A stretch of DNA of 64,000 nt from Anadara kagoshimensis (lineage: Eukaryota; Mollusca; Bivalvia; Arcoida; Arcidae), in NCBI GenBank assembly GCA_021292105.1, contig CM037867.1, positions 10,358,728 to 10,422,727 on the forward strand. Reading direction: 5' to 3'. The position numbers were made by a program, and so were the translations under genes. The notes under the pieces were generated by a model. That model had not been told where the DNA came from. It made no database searches and was given only the letters and a program-made list of their open reading frames with translations. Within the stretch, counting starts at the first letter, position 1, and each line of letters starts with the position of its first letter. Shown piece after piece: positions 1-12,400 of the stretch.

Positions 1-430
1 ATTCCATTTGTACTGAAAAGGTCAGTTCTGGGATGGTGGAGGAAGCCAGTGTACCTAGAGCCAACCACAGATCTTTCACAAGCAAACATACAAACAATCT
101 TACACTAGGATTGTGTGAAGTGAAGTGATGATCTTTTATACCCTCAAGATCCTTTCACTCATACTGAGGCAGTAAGTTTGAGAATAGTGTATGAAACTTC
201 AGTGCCCAAAGACAACACTGATCTTTGGCAAGCTTAATGACACAAAGATCATGCAAAGTGGAGCAATGGTGTTTTACACCCCTAACAAGATTTCTGAACT
301 GATACTAGTGCGGAGTGATGGAAGAAGCTGGAGTACCCAGATACAACCACTGATCTTTTGCAAACTAACTGGCAAACTTTCTCCAGCTACGATATGCCAG
401 GGTGGAATTCAAAGATCCTACAAATTATTT
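1..430 (-). mobile_element. SINE family B, several overlapping copies
   Basis: Repeated body words 'tctgggatggtggaggaa', 'gtacccagatacaaccactg' and 'tgatcttttgcaaactaact' recur about every 150 bases. This suggests two or three fused copies cut by the window edge. Confidence 0.55.
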
Positions 431-1117
431 GGGCAGCTGCAAGTTAGATTGTAAGGAGGGTGTCCTTTAGAGGATACTTTTTAAATCAATACAGAAATAA
501 GAAGCCATATAAAATGTTTTTAACAACACTGAACCAGATATTTCAATATTAATGTAGAGGATTTAATTTCAAATCATTCCCTGTTTACATAAGATCCTAT
601 ATATGTCCCAAGTGTCAATATATAATACAGGTACCAGTGTCATATAACTGGGCACAGATCCCTGTATCTACATATTAAAATACCTGACAAAAGCAGAAAA
701 CTTTGGACACCATTTGTATATGGCTTGAATTGATCGATATTCAAATCCTGGTAACATAGATAAGACCAGCATGCTGGACGCAAAATCACCTGATAGAATT
801 TGATATATGTATATATAACATTAAATAAATTGAATGTATTGACTTGATAAATATTTATTTAACGATCTAATTTATATAACCATAGAGTTAGGATAGTGGG
901 CCAATGTTGTACCCTAATATACCCAAGATGGTCCAAATACAATAAAGTGTTAAGTCATATATATTCAAAAATCTTTTTCTTTCCCCATTGGACAGGCTCC
1001 AAGTTGCAAGTGATTTACACAAAAATACAATCAACAATGCTGAAATGATAATCAAAAATTAGGCTTCAGTCGCCAGACGACTTCCAAAATCCGAAACTTA
1101 CTTGAACCCCTAAAGGA

Positions 1118-1275
1118 AAGGAGTGGAATAATGGTGTTTTACTCCCATAGTCAAAATTATTTCACTTATATTTAACTAGTCATTTGGGGATGATTAAGGA
1201 AATCAAGTGTCAAGAGAAAACTACCAACTTAAGCAGTTGAACTGACAAACTTTCTCACACTAGCACCTTCCTTAT
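1118..1275 (-). mobile_element. SINE family B body fragment
   Basis: 'gagtggaataatggtgtttt' to 'ctgacaaactttctcacact', without the tRNA-like head. Confidence 0.55.
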
Positions 1276-2639
1276 TACAAGGGAGGAAAAGGTCCATGTG
1301 TCAACCCTTCTGGGTTTTGTGAGATGCCATTTAGACATTTTATTTGACATTGTTCTAGTTTACAAAGATGATAAACGATACCAGTCGAAATGTTTGGATC
1401 AACTCAAGGCTATAACCGAGGACAATTCGTGGGACCAAGGTCAGACCAGTAATATTTTGTAAATTTTCTGATAGCAAACAACAAAATTTTAGATATGGAT
1501 CAGCCTAATTTGGGTTGATACCGGTGGATCATGGCCTGACACCGAATGAACAAGGACAATGGGCTGACACCAGGTATCATAGGCTGCCACCTGGACACTA
1601 AACAAGCACAGGTCTGATAACTCTATACTGTATGGTGAACATAACAACAAGCATACTTCAAACCATTAACAGTCAGTTTTTAACTGCAAACTTTTTCACA
1701 TATACAATCTTATCTAAGCACATTATGGGTATATCCACTGAGAATAATTACTTTTTCATGTAAATATTAGAAATAAAAGGTTTAGGATTAGATAGTAACA
1801 GAGTGACCTGACCATATTCACTGAAGCATGAAAGGCATTAGGTGGTTCTAAAAGAATGGCTGTTTGGCTGGCTACTGGGCTGGCAATAATAAAACTTTTA
1901 TTTAATAGTGTATTAACTTTAATCCCTAACAGGACAATTTTTGGCAAATTTACACATTCTCTTTTTTTGGCACAGATTCTCAGGTCTGTTTTATTACTGG
2001 GGATAATTTCATACAATAATTTTACAAAGGTAATATTAATGGGCCGTTAAAACCTTGTGTAAATATTAGGGAAAGTGTTTCATATTTGGAGATTGATAAA
2101 GTTCCTCCTTGGAAATTAAGATTCTCTTTATTCAATTATCAAAGCTATATACAAATTGTATTAAAGTCAACACCAAATGACTCCAGTTAAACATTTGTGA
2201 TAAGGAGTTGAGAGTAGTGTGTGGAAATAAAAACTTCCATATTTTACAAACTAGCATCAAAGTAAGCCATTAATATACAAATAAATATAACCCAAAAACC
2301 TCTGACATATATAGGTCTAGTTTTTGGGTAAAGGTCACACAGACAACTTGATAGACATTCTGTAGGACTTATTTTTGTTGTCTTTCCTTCCCACCCACTT
2401 ACCTTTGAAATCTATGTCAATTTTTTGAAAAACTACTTATCACAGTAATGTTCAAAATGGATCAATTGACATTTTTAGGTTTTTTTCCAGTCAAAATTAA
2501 ACATTCAGTGCTAATTATTCCTTTTTATAAATCTACCTACAATTTGAAGCAGTATGTACATTTGTGTCAGTAATTTTGAATTTGTTTTATTTTTTGTAAC
2601 AAAGCAAATTGATGAAGATTTTTTCCAGCTCTTGCATGC

Positions 2640-2930
2640 TCATTTACAATACCCCAAATGATAAAAGAAAATTTCGTGAACTTGGATGCCCTGCCAGTCG
2701 GTACTTTTTGTGATTTGCACTTATGTTCAAAAGAAAGGCCATACCTCCCAGAAAGTGAGCAAACCAAGTCAGATGTGCATCTCATTTCAATGTTGATACT
2801 TTGCACCAAGTTTTGTAAAACAGTGTTTCATTGTTTTGAAGAAATTCTCTGGATAAAAGACAGATGGAAGGACAGTTTGAATTCAATATTCCCCCTCTGT
2901 GCAAAAATTGCAGCTTGATAATACAAAATA
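2640..2930. repeat. Dispersed repeat D, copy 1
   Basis: Shares 'tgcacttatgttcaaa', 'ggccata', 'tttgcaccaagttttgt' and an 'agatggaaggac' motif with 56150-56395. Both copies are non-coding. It looks like a further pearl-like family but its ends are unclear. Confidence 0.5.
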
Positions 2931-3144
2931 ATGTGACCTTAAACTAAAGAGGTATAACAAACTAATGGTGGACTTTAGCATATATATAATGGTCATCAGG
3001 ATGTGGTCACCAATAATAACATCTTATTTCAGACCATAACGATCAGGTATACAGTCAAGATACTAATTAGACACACAAGTGGTCAACACACAACTGGTCA
3101 TTACACCTGTATTAAAATGATGGCTATATCAGGTTCAAAAGTTT

Positions 3145-3960
3145 AAAAAGGAAGTACTTATGTCAATTAGAATATATTAAGTAATCAAATTAAAATAAAC
3201 TCAGGACTCAAATCTGTTGTGTCATTGCATCTTGGGGTTCAAATTTAGACAAGTCCACTAGCCTGAGTGTTCTGAGAAGTTCTTGTGTGCATAAAGTAAT
3301 CTAATCAAAATAAATCCTTCAGAAATCTTCAATTTCAAATCTGTTTTGTCATTTTATCAGGACAAGTTCGCTAGCCTGGGTGAGACAAATACTTTTTCTT
3401 TTGGATCTAGCTATATCAAGGTTAAAAGTTTAAAAAGGAAGTACTTGTGTACATAAAGTAATGAAATTAAATTAAATGCTTCAGAACTCAAATCTGTTGT
3501 GTCATTGTGTTAGAAGATTCAAAATTTAGACAAGTCGGCTAGCCTGAGTGAGACACATACTTTCTTTTCTGAATCTAGCTATAGTTTAAAAAAGGAAGTA
3601 CTTGTGTAGCTATAGTTTAAAAACGGAAGTACTTGTGTATATATAAAGTAATGAAAATAAAATAAATGCTTCAGAACTCAAATCTGTTTTGTCATTGTAT
3701 TAGGAGATTCAAAATTTAGTCCACTAGTCTGAGTGAGACACATACTTTTTCTTCTGGATCTAGCTATAGTTTTGAAAGGGAAGTACTTGTGTAGCTATAG
3801 TTTAAAAAACGGAAGTACTTGTGTATATAAAGTAATGAAAATAAAATAAATATTTCAGAACTCCTCAATTTTAAAACTGTTGTGTCATTGTATAAGATTC
3901 AAAATTTCCACAAGTCCACTAGTCTGAGTGAGACATGTAATTTCCATCTGAATCTCGTTA
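3145..3960. repeat. Minisatellite of about 190 bp units
   Basis: 'agtttaaaaaggaagtactt', 'cagaactcaaatctgt' and 'gtgtcattg' recur four to five times with indels. Non-coding; lies in the CLASP intron. Confidence 0.75.
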
Positions 3961-4087
3961 TCTTTTTAATTTGTATCGGTAATTATATTTTGTAAATTCT
4001 CTAAGTTTACTAGATTGCAGTCTGTAGTCTGACTTGTTTTGACTGCCCTTATTATATACACACTGGGTATATTGCTGGATTGTGCAC

Positions 4088-4280
4088 AATAGACAAACAA
4101 CATTGACCTGTCCACTTGACCTTTAATTTAAATATTATTATGGATGAGTACATTTATGTATAGTGCATTGTGCATGTATTAAATGCGAATCCAAACAATG
4201 CTCATGTATTGGGTGGAGCCTACTACACAAATATTCCTAAGTATAGGTCAAGCAGACAGGTCAATGTTGCTTGCCTATAC
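4088..4280. mobile_element. TIR MITE, copy 1 (ACATTGACCTGTC ends)
   Basis: Left CAACATTGACCTGTCCACTT and right, inverted, CAACATTGACCTGTCTGCTT are inverted repeats of about 35 bp. Same family as 16128-16372. Lies in the CLASP intron at the left edge. Confidence 0.7.
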
Positions 4281-6339
4281 TTTAAGTTGTTACTATGGAA
4301 ACATTGAAAACTTTGGAGTGTCAGGCTGACTAAAATTTTAGGCCTAATTTTATGACATGGACTGTAACAGTGAATTGTTCTGTCAGGGAAAATGTTACAA
4401 GGTCGCTTTCATTAGTGAATTTTTTCCAGACGAGAAAAAAAAGCTGCTAGTTATTTCTCGTCTATTAACAAACTAGTTTCATAATCACTAGAGACTGTAG
4501 GCAATCTGGATTCATTTCATGTCAGAACAATATTACTCATAAATCATTACCAACAATAGATGTTACTACAGAATCTATATATATAGTATGTACCAATGGC
4601 TATGTACAGTGGAGTGAAGGCTCTTTATTCAAGGATAGAAATGCCATTTGCCAATTCATTTCATTTCTGATCCCAAAAATTGCAATTTTCTAATTTTTTG
4701 CTGTTTGAACAATTTCATTCTGTTACATTACATACTACTGATCAAGAAATCAGAAATCTATACAACTTATTAGAATAGCCATACTGAGGCCTAATCACAG
4801 TAGTTGGCTTCTATTATTCAGAGCTATGGTAATCAAAAACAAACATACCAGTCCCATGTCTAAACCACAATCCCAAATGCAAAGAAAACACTTTGAAAAC
4901 TGTCAAATTTAAGTTTTAACACATAAACCTTCACCATGAAAATGAGACTGGGTGATCTGGAAGGGTGACCTTAGCTAACTATACCTGCAAGTGTGTTATT
5001 AAAATGAGAATGATAGGAAAATAAAACTATGGGACGTCAAATATATGTCAAACTAACTATAATCTCTAGTCTTTTGATAGCCAGAGCTAACCTGGTTATT
5101 TTCTATGCCTACCATGACAATTTTCAATGTCTCACCAAAACATACTTCTCTATGTGGATTGGTGTAATAATAGTCATTAACACTTTTCAAGTTTCAGATT
5201 TGCTTAAGGATCTTTTCATTGAGATTATAAAAATGGTGGCAAACATTAATTGTTTTTAAGTGATTTCTTTCACAACAAATACACTGCTATTGCTGAAACA
5301 TTACAAATTCTCTCCAACATGCACAAAAAGTAAATGAATTAAACATAAATAACTCAGTTCAGTCATTTTGAGGTGTCACTAACCATATAAATGACAGTTT
5401 AAGAAACATTATCTCTGAGTAATACATGTCATCAGTTTCCTGTGACTGAATATGAAAATTATCTCCTAAATGTTACATAATAATTTTGAAGATAGAACAA
5501 GCTCGGTAAAAACTTCCAGATATGTAGTGATTTACATTAACAACAGTATACTAATATAACAATTCATGTATTCAACAGAAGTTGAGAAGTTGGAAATTAA
5601 ATAAGTTTATTTTACCATTTCTCAATTCTTTTTAGTATTACATCTGTCTAATCAACATTTCTGATTAACAAAACTCATGACTACTTTGACACACACACAC
5701 ACACTCTCTCAATCTCCCTTTTTTCCACATCTTGCAAATCATAAGGCAAACAGAGTAGTCTTCCTTGGTAAATTATTAAGAATCACTGTTAATTCATACA
5801 GAATTGTCTCCCTTGCATTATAATTGTCCAAAGGCTAATAAACCTATAATAAGAGTGGTCAGAAACATCTATAACTGAAAAAAGAAGCTATTGTTCACTT
5901 GATATTGAGAGCAGTCATTGTGTTTACATGTGTCACTTTAGATACTGATACATACATGTTTGATTTATGCATTATTTCCAATATTCAGGGTACATACAAC
6001 TGTGACAGGTCTGCAAGTCTCACTTGAAGTTTCTAATATAATACTAGCTTTAAAGTGTGATAAGCAAAACATTTGAGGTTTTCAGGCCAGCTTTATAGCA
6101 TGATAGAACATCAGTCAAGAATAGTCTCTTCCTCATTTTTACATGCATATAATATTTTCAAGCATTGCCACTGGTATTGACATCGTTCTGATAATTCATC
6201 CTTCTACCATCATAATCATCTTGGTCTAACATTTAAATTTTGGACACATCTTGATATGATTTTGAGACTTGGAAACTTGAGTATTGTACAATGCTCCATC
6301 TACAAAGAAAACTAAATGAAATAATGTTTTCTGACTTAC

Positions 6340-6410
6340 CAAAATCAGCTGTTGCTAACATATTGCCTGACATTTTAACTTCATCAAACTTGGCAAATAT
6401 CTGAGTTAAC
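6340..6410 (-). CDS. CLASP: CLASP exon 9 (last exon inside the window)
   Basis: Encodes LTQIFAKFDEVKMSGNMLAT and ends in phase 1 at gtaagt. No further CLASP exon was found between here and base 1. Confidence 0.93.
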
Positions 6411-9400
6411 CTGTAATAGAAAACAGCAACCAAATATTAATTCACAATTGAACTAGCTTTCAAACACAAAAATAAAATCCTCTAGCTTACAGAAACTAGG
6501 GAGCATTATTTTTGGTATTACTGTAAAATATATATTTTTGGTTTTTTCCCATATTCAGTGTATTCAGGATACATTTGTATAGTTTTGTTTTTTCTTTTAG
6601 CCATGGTGTTAAGTTTGAATTTTAAGATTGTCATTTTTACTTTTTAGAGATATAAAATTTTTGTGATGCTATCAAATTCCCATTTATATCCTCTTGCGAA
6701 ATAAATTAAATTAAATGAAGGTTAAACTATTGTAGAACTTTCCAAATTTACAGTATTTGAACCAGCATGTCAATTTGTGTACTAAGACAAGGCAAACAGA
6801 GTATTCTCCCTTGTTCATTAGCTGTTTTGAATCTATTCAGAAGATTAGTTCTTTGTGTTTTTTTTCTTGACGGGAAAATTGTTTTGGAATTGCAATCAAT
6901 TAAATCTTGTGCAATTAAATAAATTATTCAACTATTACCAAACTACCCCAATGAATAACACAAACATGATTCAACTGAAAATGGATCCTAAGAACAAATT
7001 TTTACTTCAAGCACATATTCTTTTGATATACATGTAACTGTATCTTGCTTAAATATAACTTCAATTTTTAATCATTTTAAAAATCAAATATAAATTGTAT
7101 TGCAATTTTACCTTTGAGGGGGGATTCCTTTTTTACCGAGATCTGATCTCACTCGTTCTCCAACATGTCGGTATATTTCAGCTAAAGTATTAATGGCAGC
7201 TTCTCTCACCTAAAATATATATATATTATATTAAATATTTAACTAGTCTACTTTAAAATGCATGGTAGATGATTCATTATTTGTTTGAAATGGTGTTATA
7301 TTTGCCCTTTTGGCAATATTTTAACCATATTGAGGTGTTCAATTCTGGAATGGTGGATATAACCTGATTACCCACAGAAAAACACAGCAATTGGCAAGTA
7401 ATATGAGTAAGATTTTACTTAAAGCTGATAACAACTTGACTAAATCCCCTGACAATGATTTAGGTATGATATTTTGTTGTTCTTTACAGAAATTCAACAA
7501 ACAAATGGAAATATACTTAGTGAACTGATAAAATTATGTAGGAGATGAGAACAATTTGCTGAAAATAGCCAAACACTAATTTGTAAGTCTTCTCTAAAGT
7601 TTTTGCATTTTTTCCTTAAGAGGAAGTGTTGTAGTAATTGTCAGTTCTGCAGTAAGAATGGTTCTGAGGAGTGGAATAATGCAGTTTTACGCCCTAATCA
7701 AGATACATTCACGTATATAGAGGTGATCAGCTCTGAGATGGTGGAGGAAACCAGAGTACCCAAAGAAAACCAATGAACTTTTGCAAGCAAACTGACAAAC
7801 TTTCTGACACTAGGATCTGTCCCGAGCATGATTTAAACCTAAGCCGAAGAGACCCTGTTTTCTGTAACCATGCACTTTAGACCACTGTCTGCAGTGTGCC
7901 AAGACTCCTTAATGGTTCTGAGTTTAATACATTCCTGATGTTGTATCACTTTATTCACACAACAATATAAGTGCTTTAGACCACTTGGCCACTAAGGCCC
8001 CCTAATGGTTCCGACATTCCTGATGTTGTATCACGTTATTCACATAACAATATCATAAACTTACCTGTATATTCTGATCTTCTAACAGTTTACATATAGA
8101 AGGCACAATCTTTGACAAAGAAAGACATCTTGATCCATACCTATAAATACACAAAATTAACAGAAATAACTTGACAGAAATCTACAATGTCAACATATAA
8201 TTACTTTTCTCTTTAATATTTTACATAAGTAAATTTTCTGATAGTCATTAAAGAATGGTATACCAGATTCTACAATGGAGGGTCAAACATATCGCAAAAA
8301 AGAGAAATAAATACCCTTTGAGGATAAATGTTTTATGTCCAACTAGATAGGTTGAAGCATCGGCAATACTCTGAATGTTCAAGGAGGAGGATTAAATTTC
8401 ACTATTTTCGTGGATCATTCAATACCACAAAATTAATAATATCTGAACATTTTTTTATTTACATCCAGACAAAATACATTGAATGAAGCTGATGACAAAA
8501 TTCGACAAAAATTACAAAGTCACAGAATTTTAACCCATAAGAACATACTGTTTCGACAGTATCAGAGAGTTGAAGTGGTATACATGACCATAGGTTAGGT
8601 TCAAGAGATAAGACACTTTTTTTAGTGATGGTTTTTCCCAAATCGTTTGTAATTATTTTTTAAATTTATAACCGATCTGTGATTATTTCAAATGAAAACA
8701 CCACTATGGCATTAAGTATGCAGATAACAATGTTGATATGAAAACTTTTTAAAATTGTTACAGGGACTGTGAAGAAATTTTTCACTATGAGTCATTTTTT
8801 AAATATAAAATTTCAGAATAGAAATGGGTTTTATCAATTAATTGGCCATTGGCAAAGTGTGAAATGGCAAAGTGTGAAATGGCAAAGTGTGAAATAATGG
8901 CAAAGTGTGAAATGGCAAAGTGTGAAATGGCAAAGTGTGAAATGGCAAAGCCCATTCCTTTTCTAGTCACTGCTGTCATTTTGCAAAAAAATCCCTATTC
9001 TTGAAATTAAGAAAAATCGCTGAATATACAAAAATGCTATACATGGTGCTATGCAAACAACAATTGAAGACTAAAATATTTTAAATATCCAACTTATCAA
9101 AACATTGAAATACTCATTTTAACAGATGATGACATAAAATATGTTGACTATGATTTATTAATACTTTAGTATTATGAAGTGGTTACTTAACTAGACCTCA
9201 TACCAGCAGCTTGTAAATCAGTTCCTTATCATTAGTCTTACTGTTAAATACCTACCGATTAACTGTGTTCTGTAAACATATCAACACGCCTTCACGGACA
9301 TGCCATAGTTTGTGAGAAAAAGCACTCATAATCCTGTCAAACACATACTGAAATGATAAAAATATTAATCAGAATATTTTGAAATACAATGTATTTTTAT

Positions 9401-12400
9401 AATAGCTTTGCTGACTGACTGATTGTATGGGGTTTAATGTCCAAGTCAAGAATAATTCACTTATATCAAGGCATCACCAGTTATAGGTGAAGACCTTTAT
9501 AGTGCGCTCACATTGTGAAATGTGCAAGAAGGGTTCTTTGTGGCACACCTGCTGTGACACAGGGCAATGGTTTTTACGGCATCTACCAAAAGGACCCTGT
9601 GACTTTCATTTTAAACTGGCAAGATATAAGTTAATAACTAAGAAGTCAAATCTAAAAATCTTAATTTGTCTCCAAAACCAAGACAAAAATTGTAAATCTT
9701 TTGAAGATAAATTAAACTTGTGAATTCATTCTTTTTTATTCATAATATAGGTTAATTTACTAGAATTCTAATCTTATATGACATTGGCATACTGTGTACT
9801 GAACATTCTTAAATAAAAATTAAATCATGATATTCTGTCAAACAGTACATCATTGTGGTTCTAATACATTGTATAGTTAGTTACCTGAGGGGATGTAGCT
9901 GGCATCATTAACTTTAATAGTAACTGTTGAGTTTGATCCCGAACCTGAAAACAGATATAAAACAGATATAAAATATATAACTATGGTTCTATTCCTGGTA
10001 GTTTTGGACCGATTAATCAATATCTAATCGTTTGAGCATCCGATTAGCGATAATCGATCGATTTCGATTATTTACTGAAGTTCGTTTATGGAACGTCTCT
10101 TATAAAATAAGTATGAAATTGTAGCTGAAATAAGTGTACTTGGAAAAGAAAACTAACACAAATGTAAGGAAGAGTAAATGATCAGAAAAATGGAGGATAT
10201 TTAAGTCTTAACTGAGATACAAATATTTTGCAGATATTATCAAGACTAAAAATTAGAATTTAATCTAATTTACTTTGTAATTTTCGCTTCAACTTATTAA
10301 CCAATTATAACCGGAAAATCGATCGAAATCATTTTCCGATTATAACCAATTAATCGATTATGAAAATGCAATAGATTCCCATCACTAATTCCTGGTATGA
10401 AAATCGCCACTGACTACTGATTTCTTAAAAATTCTTTTAAAAAGTACCGGTAATCTATTTTTGCAAATTGAAAATACTTTAAAAAGTACTACATTTTCAG
10501 AAATTTTGGAAATGTGGCTACTAATAATTTTGTATTTGTGGAAACCTAGATATAATGATACACATTTTCTGCTTCTTTAAGATGATAAAAAAGACCTACC
10601 AACAAGACATTTCATTATAAGTATCATTCCACATAAGTCAATTTCTGGAAATATTGACTGAATGTCTGACTTTGGCCTTCCTATAGGAGAGTTCAGCAAT
10701 ATTTCAAACAAATGATCACTTAATGTCTTTTTGTCTGAGTAAAACTGAAATTCATTATCCACTTAATTGAAATAACATCATTCATCATAGTTTTTATAAT
10801 ATAGCATTTATTTGAATATTTGTAATTTTTTAAGGTGTTTAAATTAATGTTCAGACATACAAATATTTGTTAATATCTTCATTCCTTACCTGATCTTTGG
10901 AATCTCCTAATCTATCTACTACAGCTGGTAATACTGAAAATATAAATATAAACATAAAAATGTATGACAAAGACTGGAAAAAAAAATCACTGTTTACAAT
11001 TTTTTTTAATATAATCATGTTTTTTCCCCAAAATATCCTTTTGGATTTTAATGTGTCAAGTTAAACTGAAAGTTTAAATGGTACCATGATCACACAGTAT
11101 ATATTATAAAAACTCACATTTAAATTCTAAAACCGGACTCATCATTACGGTTGCCATTTTCCGCAGCAGATTAAATGAAGTTTTGTGTTTAATCTATGCT
11201 GCACAGTCCAGCAGTCCAGAGATATATAAGCTCAATTCTATTACAGTATACAGTATAATTACATCATAAATTACATGTCTGATGGCAATATTTTTTATCA
11301 ACTTTTATTTCCAGTATCGGTAACGCTACTGTTAATTCAATAGACAGCTATTGATTTCTCAACACTACCTTGTTTTTAATTAACATTTAATCACCAGAAT
11401 GTTTCATTATCTGGAAACATGTGCATCTATCGTAAAGCTTTATAGCGAAACTGACCTCTAGAGTTTTGTCAATCATACAACGATCTGTCTATAAATTGAA
11501 AGGTATTGGACCAGGGGGAGATAACTCATCAGCAAAATAGACTGGAAGTAACTAAAACCCACTGAAGCCTTATGGAATACCGTAAAATTTGTCCTAATTT
11601 TCTATACTATAAAGCTGTATTATCTAACTATCAGAGTTTTGTTTTTAACTATACCACAAAGTCATCGAATAAAATAAATTTCAACATGGTCAAAGGAGAT
11701 AAGACATCAACCCAATTAGATTGATTGATTGATTGAATGGGGTTTATATGAGAATATTTCACTCATATCGAGACGTCACCAGGTTTAGGTGAAGTGGCAG
11801 AAAGTTTTACCTTTGCAGTGTGCATAGAGTAATGTGCAGGGAGGGTTCATTAAAGTGACATGCCTGCCATGACTTGGGCCATTGGCTTTTAAGGTCTCTT
11901 CTGGAGGACCCTGTGACTTTCAATTCTAAATGTTGAGTGCTTGATGAAAGAACAGTCACTTCCTATTTTCTAGTCTTGGTTAGACCCAGCCAGGGTTCGA
12001 ACCCATGCTCAACCCATTTAGACCTGAAGTTTTAGATATCATATACACATTCCATACATACTGGGTACTTCATGGCTACTTGAAGTAACGAAACAATACA
12101 TGTATTTGTAATGGATGTTGCAATTTATGGAATGTCAACAAACAAAATCTAACTGAAATGGCCAAAAGACTAGCAGTTTGGTCTACTAGGCTGTTCTTAA
12201 TGTCTTTGTAATGTCAATAACTTGAATAAGTCTTTTCATGTGACCAGCATGAATTTCTGATTTTCAGGTACGAGAACAATGGACATGATTATAAACTGTC
12301 AAATAGCATCACTAAATAGCTCTTTCTTGACAGAAGTGTTTACATTCAAATGAAAAAAAAACTAGATTTAAATTTTAATATATTTTATTTACCTGTGCTA

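Larger units (their letters stand above)
1..6339 (-). other. CLASP intron after exon 9 (partial)
   Basis: Holds SINE B copies, repeat D, the 190-bp minisatellite and a MITE. No conserved exon was seen. The stretch 4281-6339 has no repeat or gene that I recognise apart from a short (AC)n at 5690-5706. Confidence 0.7.

Noticed and set aside
8785-8979. Minus ORF with AISHF repeats
   Set aside because: A translation of the 15-bp minisatellite inside a CLASP intron.
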